From Bubalus kerabau (lineage: Eukaryota; Chordata; Mammalia; Artiodactyla; Bovidae): a DNA stretch of 64,000 nucleotides. A program made the position numbers and the translations under genes. Under the pieces are notes generated by a model, which saw nothing but the letters and a program-made list of their open reading frames with translations, was not told the origin of the DNA and did no database searches. The stretch lies in the NCBI RefSeq assembly GCF_029407905.1, contig NC_073645.1, forward strand, positions 49,043,501-49,107,500. Direction: 5' to 3'. Positions 11,868 to 21,545 of the stretch are shown here, one piece after another. The stretch's first letter is position 1. Each line of letters begins with the position of its first letter.

Positions 11868-12053
11868 ATTTAAAAAATATATATATATTTATTTGTTTTT
11901 ATTTATTTATTTGGCTGCACTGGGTCTTAGCTGTAGCATACAGGATCTTCAGTTGGGGCACGTGGGATCTAGTTCCCCGAGCTGGGATCGAACCTGGGCC
12001 CCCTGCATTGGGAGAGCGGAGTCTTAGCCATTGGATCCCCAGGCAAGTCCCTG
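11868..12053 (-). mobile_element. CHR-type SINE with poly(T)/ATAT tail side
   Basis: TTATTTATTTGGCTGCACTG, GCTGGGATCGAACCTGGGCC and GGATCCCCAGGCAAGTCCC give a full reversed CHR element. The A-rich tail is preserved as TTTATTTAAAAAATATATAT. Confidence 0.9.
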
Positions 12054-12595
12054 ATGCTGGTTGTCGAGGAGGTGCCCGGGTCCTTCAGCTCTCCCCAACT
12101 TCACTGTGTGCCACCACTGGGTCAGGAGACAGAGACGTTCCCCAGGCCCTCGGGAAGAAGTGTGTTGTAGGTGCTGACTCAGAGCATGGTGTGGGAAGAG
12201 GAGTCTGCTTCTGACGCCTTCAACCCCTGGACCCGAAATGACAGAGGTGGGCTGAGCAGACATAACCCATCCAGATTCAGTTGACAACCTAGCACCCGGC
12301 GCATCTCCTGGGAGACAGGAAGCAGCCTTCGCTGTCATTCTTTGTCATCTCAGGCGGGACATTAATTGGGCATTTGTTAACATAATGTGTCAATATTAGA
12401 ATTCAGAAGCGACTAGAAAGTTGATTTCCTAGGGGGCAGCTGGAGAAGACAGCTCTGCGTGGCCCGCACTGAGGTTCCAGGGCAGGACTGGGGACCCCTA
12501 CGTGTCATCTCTCCGTCAGCATCCTCTCTAAGCCCGTTTTGCAGATATGGAAGCTGGAATCCAGTCCTGGACTCTGTAAGGGGGCAAGCAAGCTT
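12054..12595. other. Unique intron sequence
   Basis: Nothing recognised. ACATTAATTGGGCATTTGTT at 12359-12378 begins a short A+T-rich patch. Confidence 0.45.
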
Positions 12596-12748
12596 TAGTC
12601 ACTCAGTCGTCCATGGAATTCTCCAGGCAGGAATACCGGAGTGGGTTGACATTCCCTTCTCCAGGGGATATTCCCAACCCAGGGATTGAACCTGGGTCTC
12701 CTGTATTGCAGGCAGATTCTCTACTGTCTGAACCACCAGGGAAGCCCA
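12596..12748 (-). mobile_element. Bov-tA SINE, reversed, internally shortened
   Basis: TTTAGTCACTCAGTCGTCCA joins directly to GGAATTCTCCAGGCAGGAAT, so the usual stretch between the terminal motif and the mid-element is missing. It ends GAACCACCAGGGAAGCCC. Confidence 0.88.
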
Positions 12749-13365
12749 AGCAGATAATCATGCCTTACAAGCAAGCATTCTGTAAGAATGGGACAGAGCT
12801 GTACAATTGGGAACGGACCAAAGGCAGGTTCTAGGATCTTTTTCTGGTTTTTTAATAGATACCATCAATTTTTCATGATGAAAATTGGATAAAAGGTAGC
12901 TACTCAGCACTTCACTACCAGGTTATAGTGAAAGAAAGTGTCAGGTCCAAGCCTTCCACACACACATATTCACGAAGAAACACTTTCACCAACAATCAGT
13001 GCACACAGTCTGCTCTGAGACTTCAGGAAGCACTGCTCGTCTGTCGTTTCAGGGGTTGAGAGAATCATCTGGAGGCAAGATTCATACAAGCTTATAGTCA
13101 CCATCAGGAGCCAAAGTCCTGCAAACCAGTGACCTGAGACCAGAGCAGAAGCCCAAGGTTTGGGTCCCATGTCTCAGTACTGGGCACCTTGGCACCAGGC
13201 ACCGTATTCACACAGGAGCGGGCAGAGTCCCTACAGTATTGTAGCTCATCGGCTTACCTTGCATGGCCTCAAGTTCCACCAGGACAGGCCATTTCCGTTC
13301 ACTATTCATTAAGCAGGCACACATTTCACAAAAGAAAACTATTATGAATAATTATTATGTTCATG
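12749..13365. other. Unique intron sequence
   Basis: No repeat or exon recognised. Confidence 0.45.
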
Positions 13366-13576
13366 AGGTTTCCCAAGTGGCTCAGTGGTAACATAACCTG
13401 CCTGCCAGTGCAGGAGACACAAGATACATGGGTTTGATCCCTGGGTCAGGAAGATCCCCTGGCGGAGGAAATGGCCACCTGCCCTAGTATTCTTGCCTGG
13501 AGAATCCTCTGGACAGAGGAGCCTGGAGGGCTACAGTCCGTAGGGCTGCAAAGAGTCGGACATGACTGAGTGAGCA
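13366..13576 (+). mobile_element. Bov-tA SINE
   Basis: Complete from GGTTTCCCAAGTGGCTCAGT to GAGTCGGACATGACTGAGTG, with the B-box GGTTTGATCCC. Flanks share ATTATG-type sequence, but the duplication is not clear. Confidence 0.92.
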
Positions 13577-13779
13577 TGTACATTATGCTAGAATTTCTGC
13601 TTTTGATCAAGGTGAGGCTTAGCCTATGCCGTCTTCTGGAATGGGTTTTCTGGTTAAAGGTTGGTAACCAGCTGTCTACAGTAGCATTTGGAATATATCA
13701 CTTCAACTAGCGCTCTCTGTTGAAGTACTTGAGAGTAATTTTCAGACCTCCTAACACTCACCATGAGCTTACTACTGTA

Positions 13780-13985
13780 GTCCAGCCACTGTTCCAGGCA
13801 CTCTCCACGTTTTAGATCTTTTCACCTTTACCACGTAGCAGATTGATATTCTCAAGAGATTGTATCCATTTCATGGACAAGGAATCAGCTCAAGGTTTGC
13901 ACAGTCTGGATTTCATCTCAGTCCATTTATCCCTGGAGTCTCTGCTCTAACCCCTGTGCTCACCTACCTCCCAGCACCTACTGAG
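13780..13985 (-). mobile_element. MIR SINE remnant
   Basis: CTGTTCCAGGCACTCTCCAC, then TTTCATGGACAAGGAATCAG, GGTTTGCACAGTCTGGATTT and CTCTAACCCCTGTGCTCACC follow the order of a reversed MIR. Confidence 0.7.
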
Positions 13986-14254
13986 GCTTGACTCCCAGTC
14001 TTCCTATCTCATGTCAAGACTTTTGATGAGAAGGATGCTTAAGGTTGCTTGATGACTGTAGTTGAGGGTGTGGAGGTGCTCACTGTTCTGTCCAGGAAAG
14101 AATAAACAATAAAAAGAATAAACAGATCAAATGGTCTTCATGGTAAAAGGTAAACAGATTTTAACTAGAAAGTACGGAAGGATTAATTAGTTTACAGAGG
14201 GAATGGAGTGGAAACTGTTGTTAGAGATCAGAGAAGGTAATTATATCTTTTCTC

Positions 14255-14430
14255 CTTGAATATCATTTGTTTACATAACAGGCCATATTTTCAGCTTTGT
14301 GGGCTCTGTCTTCCTTGTTTGCAACTTGTAATTGAACGGGCCTGGCTCTTGGCCAGTAGAACTTTATTTACATACACAGGCAGAGGGGTGGACTTGGCCC
14401 CTGAGCTGTAGCTTGCTGCCCTCTGAGATT
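14255..14430 (-). mobile_element. hAT-type DNA transposon remnant
   Basis: GGCCATATTTTCAGCTTTGT and AGTAGAACTTTATTTACATA, ending with TAGCTTGCTGCCCTCTGAG, match the same family as the 9.1-10.1 kb element, in the opposite orientation and internally deleted. Confidence 0.65.
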
Positions 14431-15134
14431 GGATATTGAACGATTTCATATTTCCTTGCTTAGGGTTATGACACGGGTGTGGGAAATTCCAGTCCCATAC
14501 TTGATGCTCAGGGCCATGCTATTCTCGCCGGAAAGAAAGCCTCATCTTTTTAGGATAAACCAGAGGAATTATGTTAATATGAATGGCTGTTTAGGTGATT
14601 TTATGGACTGTTTGGGGAGGAAAATCATCATTCAGTTCTTGAGCTCTTGTGTTCTGGGGTTGCTACACTGAATCCAGGGAACAAATGAGCTTGGAATCAG
14701 ACAACATCCTGGGCTTAGAATAAGGTCGCGCCTGTTAATAGAAAGTGTCACTCGGTGGATTGCAGAGAAGGGAATCCTGAAAGAGCCACTTCATTCTTGC
14801 AAGACCTGGTTCAGGTTGGTTTTTCGCGCTTTCGAGCTTCCAACCACCCCTTCGCTAAGCTGAGTCTTTCTTCTTGTCACTAATACTCAGAACAGCAGGA
14901 GGGCCAACAAAGGAAAGAGTTTTAAGATGACTGCCTCCCCCCACCCCCTTTCTCTCTCTCTGGGGCTTACAGAAGAATAAAAGTGGAAGTGGGATCCAGA
15001 AAAACCAGTTTGGGGTAGAGGTTTGTGGTTATCAGTGAGGGTCCTTGGGAAGCTCCTGCTGGAGTGTGGATGGACGTCTGAACTGATACATAATCATTAC
15101 GTGATTGTGTTGCACCACCTGGAAAGGGGGGACT
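14431..15134. other. Unique intron sequence
   Basis: No repeat or exon recognised. A CCCCCCACCCCC/CTCTCTCTC low-complexity patch lies at 14936-14962. Confidence 0.45.
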
Positions 15135-15450
15135 TTTGCAAATATAATAATTAATTGATCTTAAGTTCGGGAGATTATCCAGGCAGGCCTCATGTCATCC
15201 CTGGAGCCCAGGAAAAGGAGAGGATTTTCTCTGGCTCATGGCAGAAGGAAGGGAGGGTGTGATGCATCAGAAGGACTTGATGATGAATTTGATGAGAAGG
15301 AATGCAGGTGGCCCATAAGATCAGAGAGGAGACCCCAACTGGCAGCAGGAAAGGGAGACTTCAGACCTACAATCGCAAAGAATTGGCTTCTGCCTGGATG
15401 AGCCTGGAAGTCCAGAACCTCCATATCAGAACTCACCTTGGCCAACTCCT
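15135..15450 (+). mobile_element. Ancient MaLR-type LTR remnant (tentative)
   Basis: The order GATCTTAAGTTCGGGAGATT, ATTATCCAGGCAGGCCTCAT, then AAGGAATGCAGGTGGCCCAT resembles a mammalian-wide MaLR LTR consensus. It is strongly diverged, and the family is uncertain. Confidence 0.45.
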
Positions 15451-15974
15451 GGACCAAGGCCTGCTGAGACCTCAAACAGAAGACCCGACTTAGCCCACAG
15501 GGAGTTCTGAGCCCCGGCGCTGTGGGATAATGGCTGTTGAAGCCGGTGCATCTGCAGTAATTTGTTCCACACCAGCACACAGCCTTCGAAGAGGGCAGCC
15601 CTCCCAGGGCACGTGACCGTCATGTGACGCCCGCCCGGATGGGCGCGGGGGTGAGCTGCGGCCCTGGGCTGGTGCCCTGCCCTGCGGCACTGTTAGTCTC
15701 AAAACCAGAGGGCGAACCTCACCAGGCCGCTCTTTCCATCTTGGGAAGTTAGAAAGTTCCCTCCACTCAGCGTCAGTGATGGGGATTCTGAGCCCCAGTA
15801 AAAGCAAAGAGGGAAGTTACAGGATATTCTGCTTTTCTCTGAGCTTCAACACCAGCTGAGCTTTCATGAACACTGGTCTTCTGAACTCTCCTCTGCTCAA
15901 TGCATGCTAAGGAGATCCTTCAGAATCTCCTTGGAAATAAATAGCAGAGAAGAGGGCAGAGGCCATCGTCTTTT
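15451..15974. other. Unique intron, modestly CpG-rich
   Basis: 15500-15720 holds several CpG dinucleotides (for example CGCCCGCCCGGATGGGCGCG). I see no promoter elements or exon. Confidence 0.45.
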
Positions 15975-16260
15975 CTATTTATATTAATTAATTAATTTTG
16001 TCTGCGCTGGTTCTTCGTCGTTGCACGTGGGTGTTCTCTAGTTGCAGGGTCTACACTGTACTTGCTATAAACGGGCTTCTCATTGCGACGGCCTCTCTTG
16101 ATGTGGAGAGAAGTCTCCAGGCGGGCAGGCTTCAGTAGTTGTGGTGCAAGGGCTCAGTTATTCCGCAGCCTGTGTGAACTCAGTTCCCAGACCAGGGATA
16201 GGACCCGTGTCTCCTGCATTGGCAGGCACATTCTTAATCACTGGACCACCAGGGAAGCCC
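15975..16260 (-). mobile_element. CHR-type SINE, long form
   Basis: TTAATTAATTAATTTTGTCT is followed by TTGCACGTGGGTGTTCTCTA, AGACCAGGGATAGGACCCGT and ACTGGACCACCAGGGAAGCC. It includes the 3' non-tRNA part. Confidence 0.87.
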
Positions 16261-16326
16261 CATCTTTTGTATCTTTATCCTACTCTAGATAACACCTGCC
16301 AGGTATTGAGCAGGTGGTAGGACCCA

Positions 16327-16532
16327 GGGGCTTCCCAGGTGGTGCCGTGGTAAAGAATCCACCTGCCAGTGCAGGAGACATGGGTTCGATCCATGGGTTG
16401 AAAAGATCCCCGGAGAAGGAGATGGCAACCATTCCAGTATACTTGCCTGGCAAAATCTCCTGGACAGAGGAGCCTGGCAGGCTACAGTTCATAGGGTTGC
16501 AAAGAGTCGGACATGACTATTCGCCTGAGCAT
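16327..16532 (+). mobile_element. Bov-tA SINE
   Basis: GGGGCTTCCCAGGTGGTGCC through AAAGAGTCGGACATGACTAT. GTAGGACCCA before it (16317) and GTAAGACCCG after it (16543) look like a diverged target duplication. Confidence 0.9.
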
Positions 16533-17534
16533 TCACGCACACAGTAAGACCCGGGCCATTTGCAAACACTGAGCCCTCTAAGTCCCCCGTCCACAGACCT
16601 CAATGAAGAAAAGAAATGCAGAGATGTTCGTTCACTTGCCCAGGGTTGCACAGCCTGAGGGGTGGGGCGTGATTCGGCACAGAGCGCTCCCCGGGGTGCC
16701 CCATGAACGATGCCCACCAGCCCAGTGAGAGGGAAACTAAACGAGCCATGAGTAGAAGTAGCTGAGCGCCAGCGAGGATGCGGAAATGCAGACGTGTCAC
16801 CAGCCGCCAGGCGGCTCTTCTGGGCACTCATGTAAGCACCCAGCCCCTTGAATGAACAGAACACCTCGCCCCAGTGTTTAGCCTTTGGCAAATGAGCCTA
16901 AAACAAATAACATTCGTTTGCTAAATGATGACAGTGTCCGTTAGCAAGTCTTGAAAATGAATCAGAATAAATTCTAGGCGTAGCTAGTACATTCTGAGCG
17001 TGAAATAGCTGGAAAAATCACCCTCTTTGGGTAAGTATCTTAGTTTCTCTTAAGAATTTCTGCTCTGCACCCTGCAGCTGGCTCACAGCCTCTGACCACT
17101 TCCTGTTTTCCTGGGCTTCCTACATGGATTCAGTTACACTGTGTTTTATATGAGATACTTTGCTGACCTCCATAGGTAGCAAAGCTTGAAGGGGCTCTCA
17201 GTGGATTTGAGTGGTTATCCTGTCACATGAGAAAGGACTCGCAGGTCTTAAATGGCTCCAGTGGATGGTCGTGGTCATTATCAGGTCATCGTGGTCATTT
17301 CTATTTGTTTATATTCATGCTTTTTCTAAATGCCCCACCTGGTTCTTTGGGGAGTAAAGGTCAGAAGTTTTTATTCCCAAGTTGTTTCTGTTCATTTGCT
17401 TGTTTATTTGTGTTTGTTTGTTTTGTTTTTAAATCGTGACCCTGAGTCACACAGATATTGGGGTTATGGACAGAGAAGTCATGATTCCTGCTGCTGGAGT
17501 TTCTAGAAATACCCTGTTCTCTTTCCTCTCCCAG
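16533..17534. other. Unique intron sequence
   Basis: A MIR-like phrase (TTCACTTGCCCAGGGTTGCA at 16631-16650) may mark an ancient SINE. 16890-17040 is A+T-rich unique sequence of the kind often seen in conserved non-coding elements, but I cannot test conservation. Confidence 0.4.
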
Positions 17535-17577
17535 TGTTTTTTGTTTTGTTTTTAAATTGAGGTAAGATATATATTGG

Positions 17578-17761
17578 GCTTCCCTGGTGGCTCAAGAATC
17601 CACCTGCAATGAGGGAGACCTGGGTTCAATCCCTGGGTTTGGGAAGATCACCTGGAGAAGGGAACAACTACCCATTCCAGCATTCTGGCCTGGAGAATTC
17701 CATGGACTGTATAGTCCATGGTGTCACAAAGAGTCGGACACAACTGAGTGACTTCCACTTT
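17578..17761 (+). mobile_element. Bov-tA SINE
   Basis: GGGCTTCCCTGGTGGCTCAA through GTCGGACACAACTGAGTGAC. The flanking AT-rich sequences (GATATATATT before, AAATATATAT after) fit a target duplication in the L1 tail. Confidence 0.9.
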
Positions 17762-17777
17762 AAAATATATATAGCAT

Positions 17778-18737
17778 CAGTTCAGTTCAGTTCAGTCGCT
17801 CAGTCGTGTCCAACTCTTTGTGACCTCATGGACTGCAGCACGCCAGGCCTCCCTATCCATCACCAGCTCCCGGAGTTTACCCAAACCCATGTCCATTGAG
17901 TCTGTGATGCCATCCAACCATCTCATCCTCTGTTGTCCCCTTCTCCTGTCCTCAATCTTTCCCAGCATCAGGGTCTTTTCAAATGAATCAGCTCTTTGCA
18001 TCAGGTGGCCAAAGTATTGGAGTTTCAGCTTCAACATCAGTCCTACCAATGAACACCCAGGACTGATCTCCTTTGGGATTGACAGGTTGGATCTCCTTGC
18101 AGTCCAAGAGACTCTCAAGAGTCGTCTCCAACACTGCAGTTCAAAAGCATCAATTCTTTGGCGCTCAGCTTTCTTTATAGTCCAACTCTCACATCCATAC
18201 ATGACCACTGGAAAAACCATAGCTTTGACTAGACGGACCTTTGTTGGCAAAGTAATGTCTCTGCTTTTGAATATGCTGTCTAGGTTGGTCATAACTTTCC
18301 TTCCAAGGAGTAAGCGTCTTTTGATTTCATGGCTGCAGTCACCATCTGCAGTGATTTTCGAGCCCAGAAAAATAAAGTCCGACACTGTTTCTACTGTTTC
18401 CCCCTCTATTTGCCATGAAGTGATGGGACTGGATACCATGATCTTCATTTTCTGAATGTTGAGTTTTAAGCCAATGTTTTCACTCTCTTCTTTCACTTTC
18501 ATCAAGAGGTTCTTTAGTTCTTCTTCACTTTCTGCCATAAGGGTGGTGTCATCTGCCTATCTGAGGTTATTGATATTTCTCCCAGTAATCTTGATTCCAG
18601 CTTGTGCTTCCTCCAGCCTAGCGTTTCTCATGATGTACTCTGCATATAAGTTAAATAAGCTGGATGACAATATACAGCCTTGACGTTCTCCTTCTATTTG
18701 GAACCCGTCTGTTGTTCCATGTCCAGTTCTCCTTTGC
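17778..18737 (-). mobile_element. BovB (RTE) LINE, 3' 0.96 kb, with RT C-terminal coding part
   Basis: GTTCAGTTCAGTTCAGTCGC at the low-coordinate end is the reversed BovB 3' end. The minus-strand frame 17792-18538 encodes the C-terminal part of the BovB reverse transcriptase (motifs LNIQKMKI, ITADGDCSHEIKRRLL, WTIKKAERQRIDAFE, RMRWLDGITDSMD). Upstream in the same frame, the Tyr of the catalytic YADD is a TAG stop and the frame is otherwise readable for a short way. 5'-truncated and non-functional. Confidence 0.93.
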
Positions 18738-18880
18738 CATTTTAATCGAGCAGAAGTGTACAGTTTGGTGACATTGGTTCTATTCACCGTTTTTGCAGCC
18801 ATCACCACTATTTATTCCCAAGCGCTTCCTCACTAAGGAGAGACTCTTGAGTCCTCATTTCTACCCCTCACTCCCTACTC

Positions 18881-19628
18881 CCACATACTAGGAACTCAAA
18901 AAATACTTGAGTGACAGCTGCACACTCTCACCTCCTGGAAAGCCAATCTTCCGGGGCAGTCGGCACCCATGCCCAAGGGACAGGTCAGCGGTCACCCTTC
19001 CCTCCTGCTTCCTCTGTCCCTAGCCTCCCCGCCAGGGCAGTCCTCGGCACATCCACCATGGCTGTCCTGATGCCTCCAGCTAGTAATCCCAGGAACAACG
19101 GGAGGACCCTGGGAGGGGAGGCAGGAGGCCTCCTGGATGGTTGCTGGGGTGCTCGTGGTGGGGGTCTCTGGGGTTACCCAGGACCCTTGCTTATTCACCA
19201 TGGTTGATTCTAGAGTGAGGATGTGGCTGTCCCTTGCGTGGCCTCTCCACCTGTAGAGATGTCTCTCCCAGTATTTGCTGGTAGGCTTCTCTGATGTGTC
19301 TGTGGTGCGGATTTTCCCTCTTTACCCAAGATGCCCATAAATCACTCACCACTTACTGTGTGATGTTGTGTGATTAATAGGCGAGGCGGGCAGGATTGGC
19401 GATGAAGAGGACAGTACGATGAAGGTGATGCTGGAGAGTAGACGGAGAGGGAGCCTGCACATTCTGAAGACTTGACCCTGAAATGAGTTTGTTAGCTGAT
19501 GTGCTTGGTTTCCCAGAGGCACAAATGCCTCCATTTGAACCTGCTGACTGGTTTCTAAATCACTTTTCTCCCAACTCTTGGTAACACTGCCTCCTGGTTT
19601 AAAGAGGGAAGCTGTTTTCTCTAAGCTT
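18881..19628. other. Unique intron sequence
   Basis: No repeat or exon recognised between the L1/BovB nest and the target duplication at 19629. Confidence 0.45.
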
Positions 19629-19643
19629 TGGAGGGGGCTTTTA
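19629..19643. repeat. Target-site duplication (left copy) of the 4.2-kb L1
   Basis: TGGAGGGGGCTTTTA occurs here and again at 23844-23858, bracketing the L1. The empty site would read CTTTTAAAC, which fits the L1 endonuclease preference TTTT/AA. Confidence 0.92.
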
Positions 19644-19656
19644 TTTATTTATTTAT

Positions 19657-19710
19657 TTATTTTAAATCTAACATTTATTAGTTTAATTTTATTTATTTTT
19701 TCAGTTGTTA
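19657..19710 (-). mobile_element. Possible 3' transduced segment between two poly(A) tails
   Basis: On the minus strand the L1 3' end runs into an A-rich tail (complement of 19711-19739). Then come about 50 bases not belonging to L1 (complement of the stretch around TCTAACATTTATTAG and TTTTTTCAGTTGTTAC), then a second AAATAAATAAAT tail directly against the duplication. This is the layout of an L1 transcript that read past its own poly(A) signal. Confidence 0.5.
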
Positions 19711-21545
19711 CTTTTTTTTTTATTTTATTTTATTTTTAAACTTTACAATATTGTATTAGTTTTCCCAAACATCGAAATGAATCCGCCACAGGTATACCCG
19801 TGCTCCCCATCCTGAACCCTCCTCCCTCCTCGCTCCCCATACCCTCCCTCTAGGTCGTCCCAGTGCACCAGCCCCAAGCATCCAGTATCGTGCATCGAAC
19901 GTGGACTGCTGACTCGTTTCATACATGATATTATACATGTTGCAATGCCATTCTCCCAAATCTCCCTACCCTCTCCCTCTCCCACAGAGTCCATAAGACT
20001 GATCTATACATCAGTGTCTCTTTTGCTGTCTCGTACACAGGGTTATTGTTACCATCTTTCTAAATTACATATATGTGTGTTAGTATACTGTATTGGTGTT
20101 TTTCTTTCTGGCTTATTTCACTCTGTATAATAGGTTCCAGTTTCATCCACCTCATTAGAACTGATTCACATGTATTCTTTTTAATGGCTGAGTAATACTC
20201 CATTGTGTATATGTACCACAGCTTTCTTATCCATTCATCTGCTGATGGGCATCTAGGTCGCTTCCATGTCCTGGCTATTATAAACAGTGCTGCGATGAAC
20301 ATTGGGGTACACGTGTCTCTTTCCCTTCTGGTTTCCTCAGTGTGTATGCCCAGCAGTGGGATTGCTGGGTCATAAGGCAGTTCTATTTCCAGTTTTTTAA
20401 GGAATCTCCACACTGTTCTCCATAGTGGCTGTACTAGTTTGCATTCCCACCAACAGTGTAAGAGGGTTCCCTTTTCTCCACACTCTCTCCAGCATTTATT
20501 GCTTGTAGACTTTTGGATCACAGCCATTCTGACTGGCATGAAATGGTACCTCATAGTGGTTTTGATTTGCATTTCTCTGATAATGAGTGATGTTGAGCAT
20601 CTTTTCATGTGTTTGTTAGCCATCTGTATGTCTTCTTTGGAGAAATGTCTATTTAGTTCTTTGGCCCAGTTTTTGATTGGGTCATTTATTTTTCTGGAGT
20701 TGAGCTGTAGGAGTTGCTTGTATATTTTTGAGATTAGTTGTTTGTCAGTTGCTTCTTTTGCTATTATTTTCTCCCATTCTGAAGGCTGCCTTTTCACCTT
20801 GCTAATAGTTTCCTTTGTTGTGTAGAAGCTTTTGAGTTTAATTAGGTCCCATTTGTTTATTTTTGCTTTTATTTCCAATATTCTGGGAGGTGGGTCATAG
20901 AGGATCCTGCTGTGATGTATGTTGGAGAATGTTTTGCCTATGTTCTCCTCTAGAAGTTTTATAGTTTCTGGTCTTATGTTTAGATCTTTAATCCATTTTG
21001 AGTTTATTTTTGTGTATGGTGTTAGAAAGTGTTCTAGTTTCATTCTTTACAAGTGGTTGACCAGTGTTCCCAGCACCACTTGTTAAAGAGATTGTCTTTA
21101 ATCCATTGTATATTCTTGCCTCCTTTGTCAAAGATAAGGTGTCCATATGTGCGTGGATTTATCTCTGGGCTTTCTATTTTGTTCCATTGATCAATATTTC
21201 TGTCTTTGTGCCAGTACCATACTGTCTTGATAACTGTGGCTTTGTAATAGAGCCTGAAGTCAGGTAGGTTGATTCCTCCAGTTCCATTCTTCTTTCTCAA
21301 GATAGCTTTGGCTATTCGAGGTTTTTTGTATTTCCATACAAATTGTGAAATTATTTTTTCTAGCTCTGTGAAGAATACTGTCGGTAGCTTGATAGGGATT
21401 GCATTGAATCTATAAATTGCTTTGGGTAGTATACTCATTTTCACTATATTGATTCTTCCAATCCATGAACATGGTATATTTCTCCATCTATTAGTGTCCT
21501 CTTTGATTTCTTTCACCAGTGTTTTATAGTTTTCTATATATAGGT
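19711..21545 (-). mobile_element. L1 (L1-BT-like), 3' segment of a 5'-inverted insertion
   Basis: It encodes, on the minus strand, the C-terminal third of L1 ORF2. Frame 21040-21516 includes RNIPCSWIGRINIVKMSILP; frame 20060-21043 includes LHCWWECKLVQPLWRTVWRF and WYIYTMEYYSAIKK. The 3' UTR and poly(A) follow toward lower coordinates. The two frames are separated by a frameshift or stop near 21040. It starts at a codon run DLYIENYKTL, which normally follows KYLGIYLP, the end of the plus-strand segment. Confidence 0.95.

Larger units (their letters stand above)
17535..18880 (-). mobile_element. Old L1 3' UTR hosting two younger insertions
   Basis: The pieces TTTTTAAATTGAGGTAAGAT (17549-17568), then TTTGCCATTTTAATCGAGCA (about 18734) and GCAGCCATCACCACTATTTA (18795-18814) are contiguous in a reversed L1 3' UTR. 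A Bov-tA and a BovB interrupt them here. Confidence 0.7.

Noticed and set aside
15500..15720. CpG island/promoter
   Set aside because: CpG density is only moderate and short, without a recognisable core promoter or transcript.
17820..18455. 211-codon plus-strand frame
   Set aside because: Antisense shadow of the BovB reverse transcriptase on the minus strand.
20439..20825. 128-codon plus-strand hydrophobic frame resembling a membrane protein
   Set aside because: Antisense shadow of the L1 ORF2 C-terminal region.
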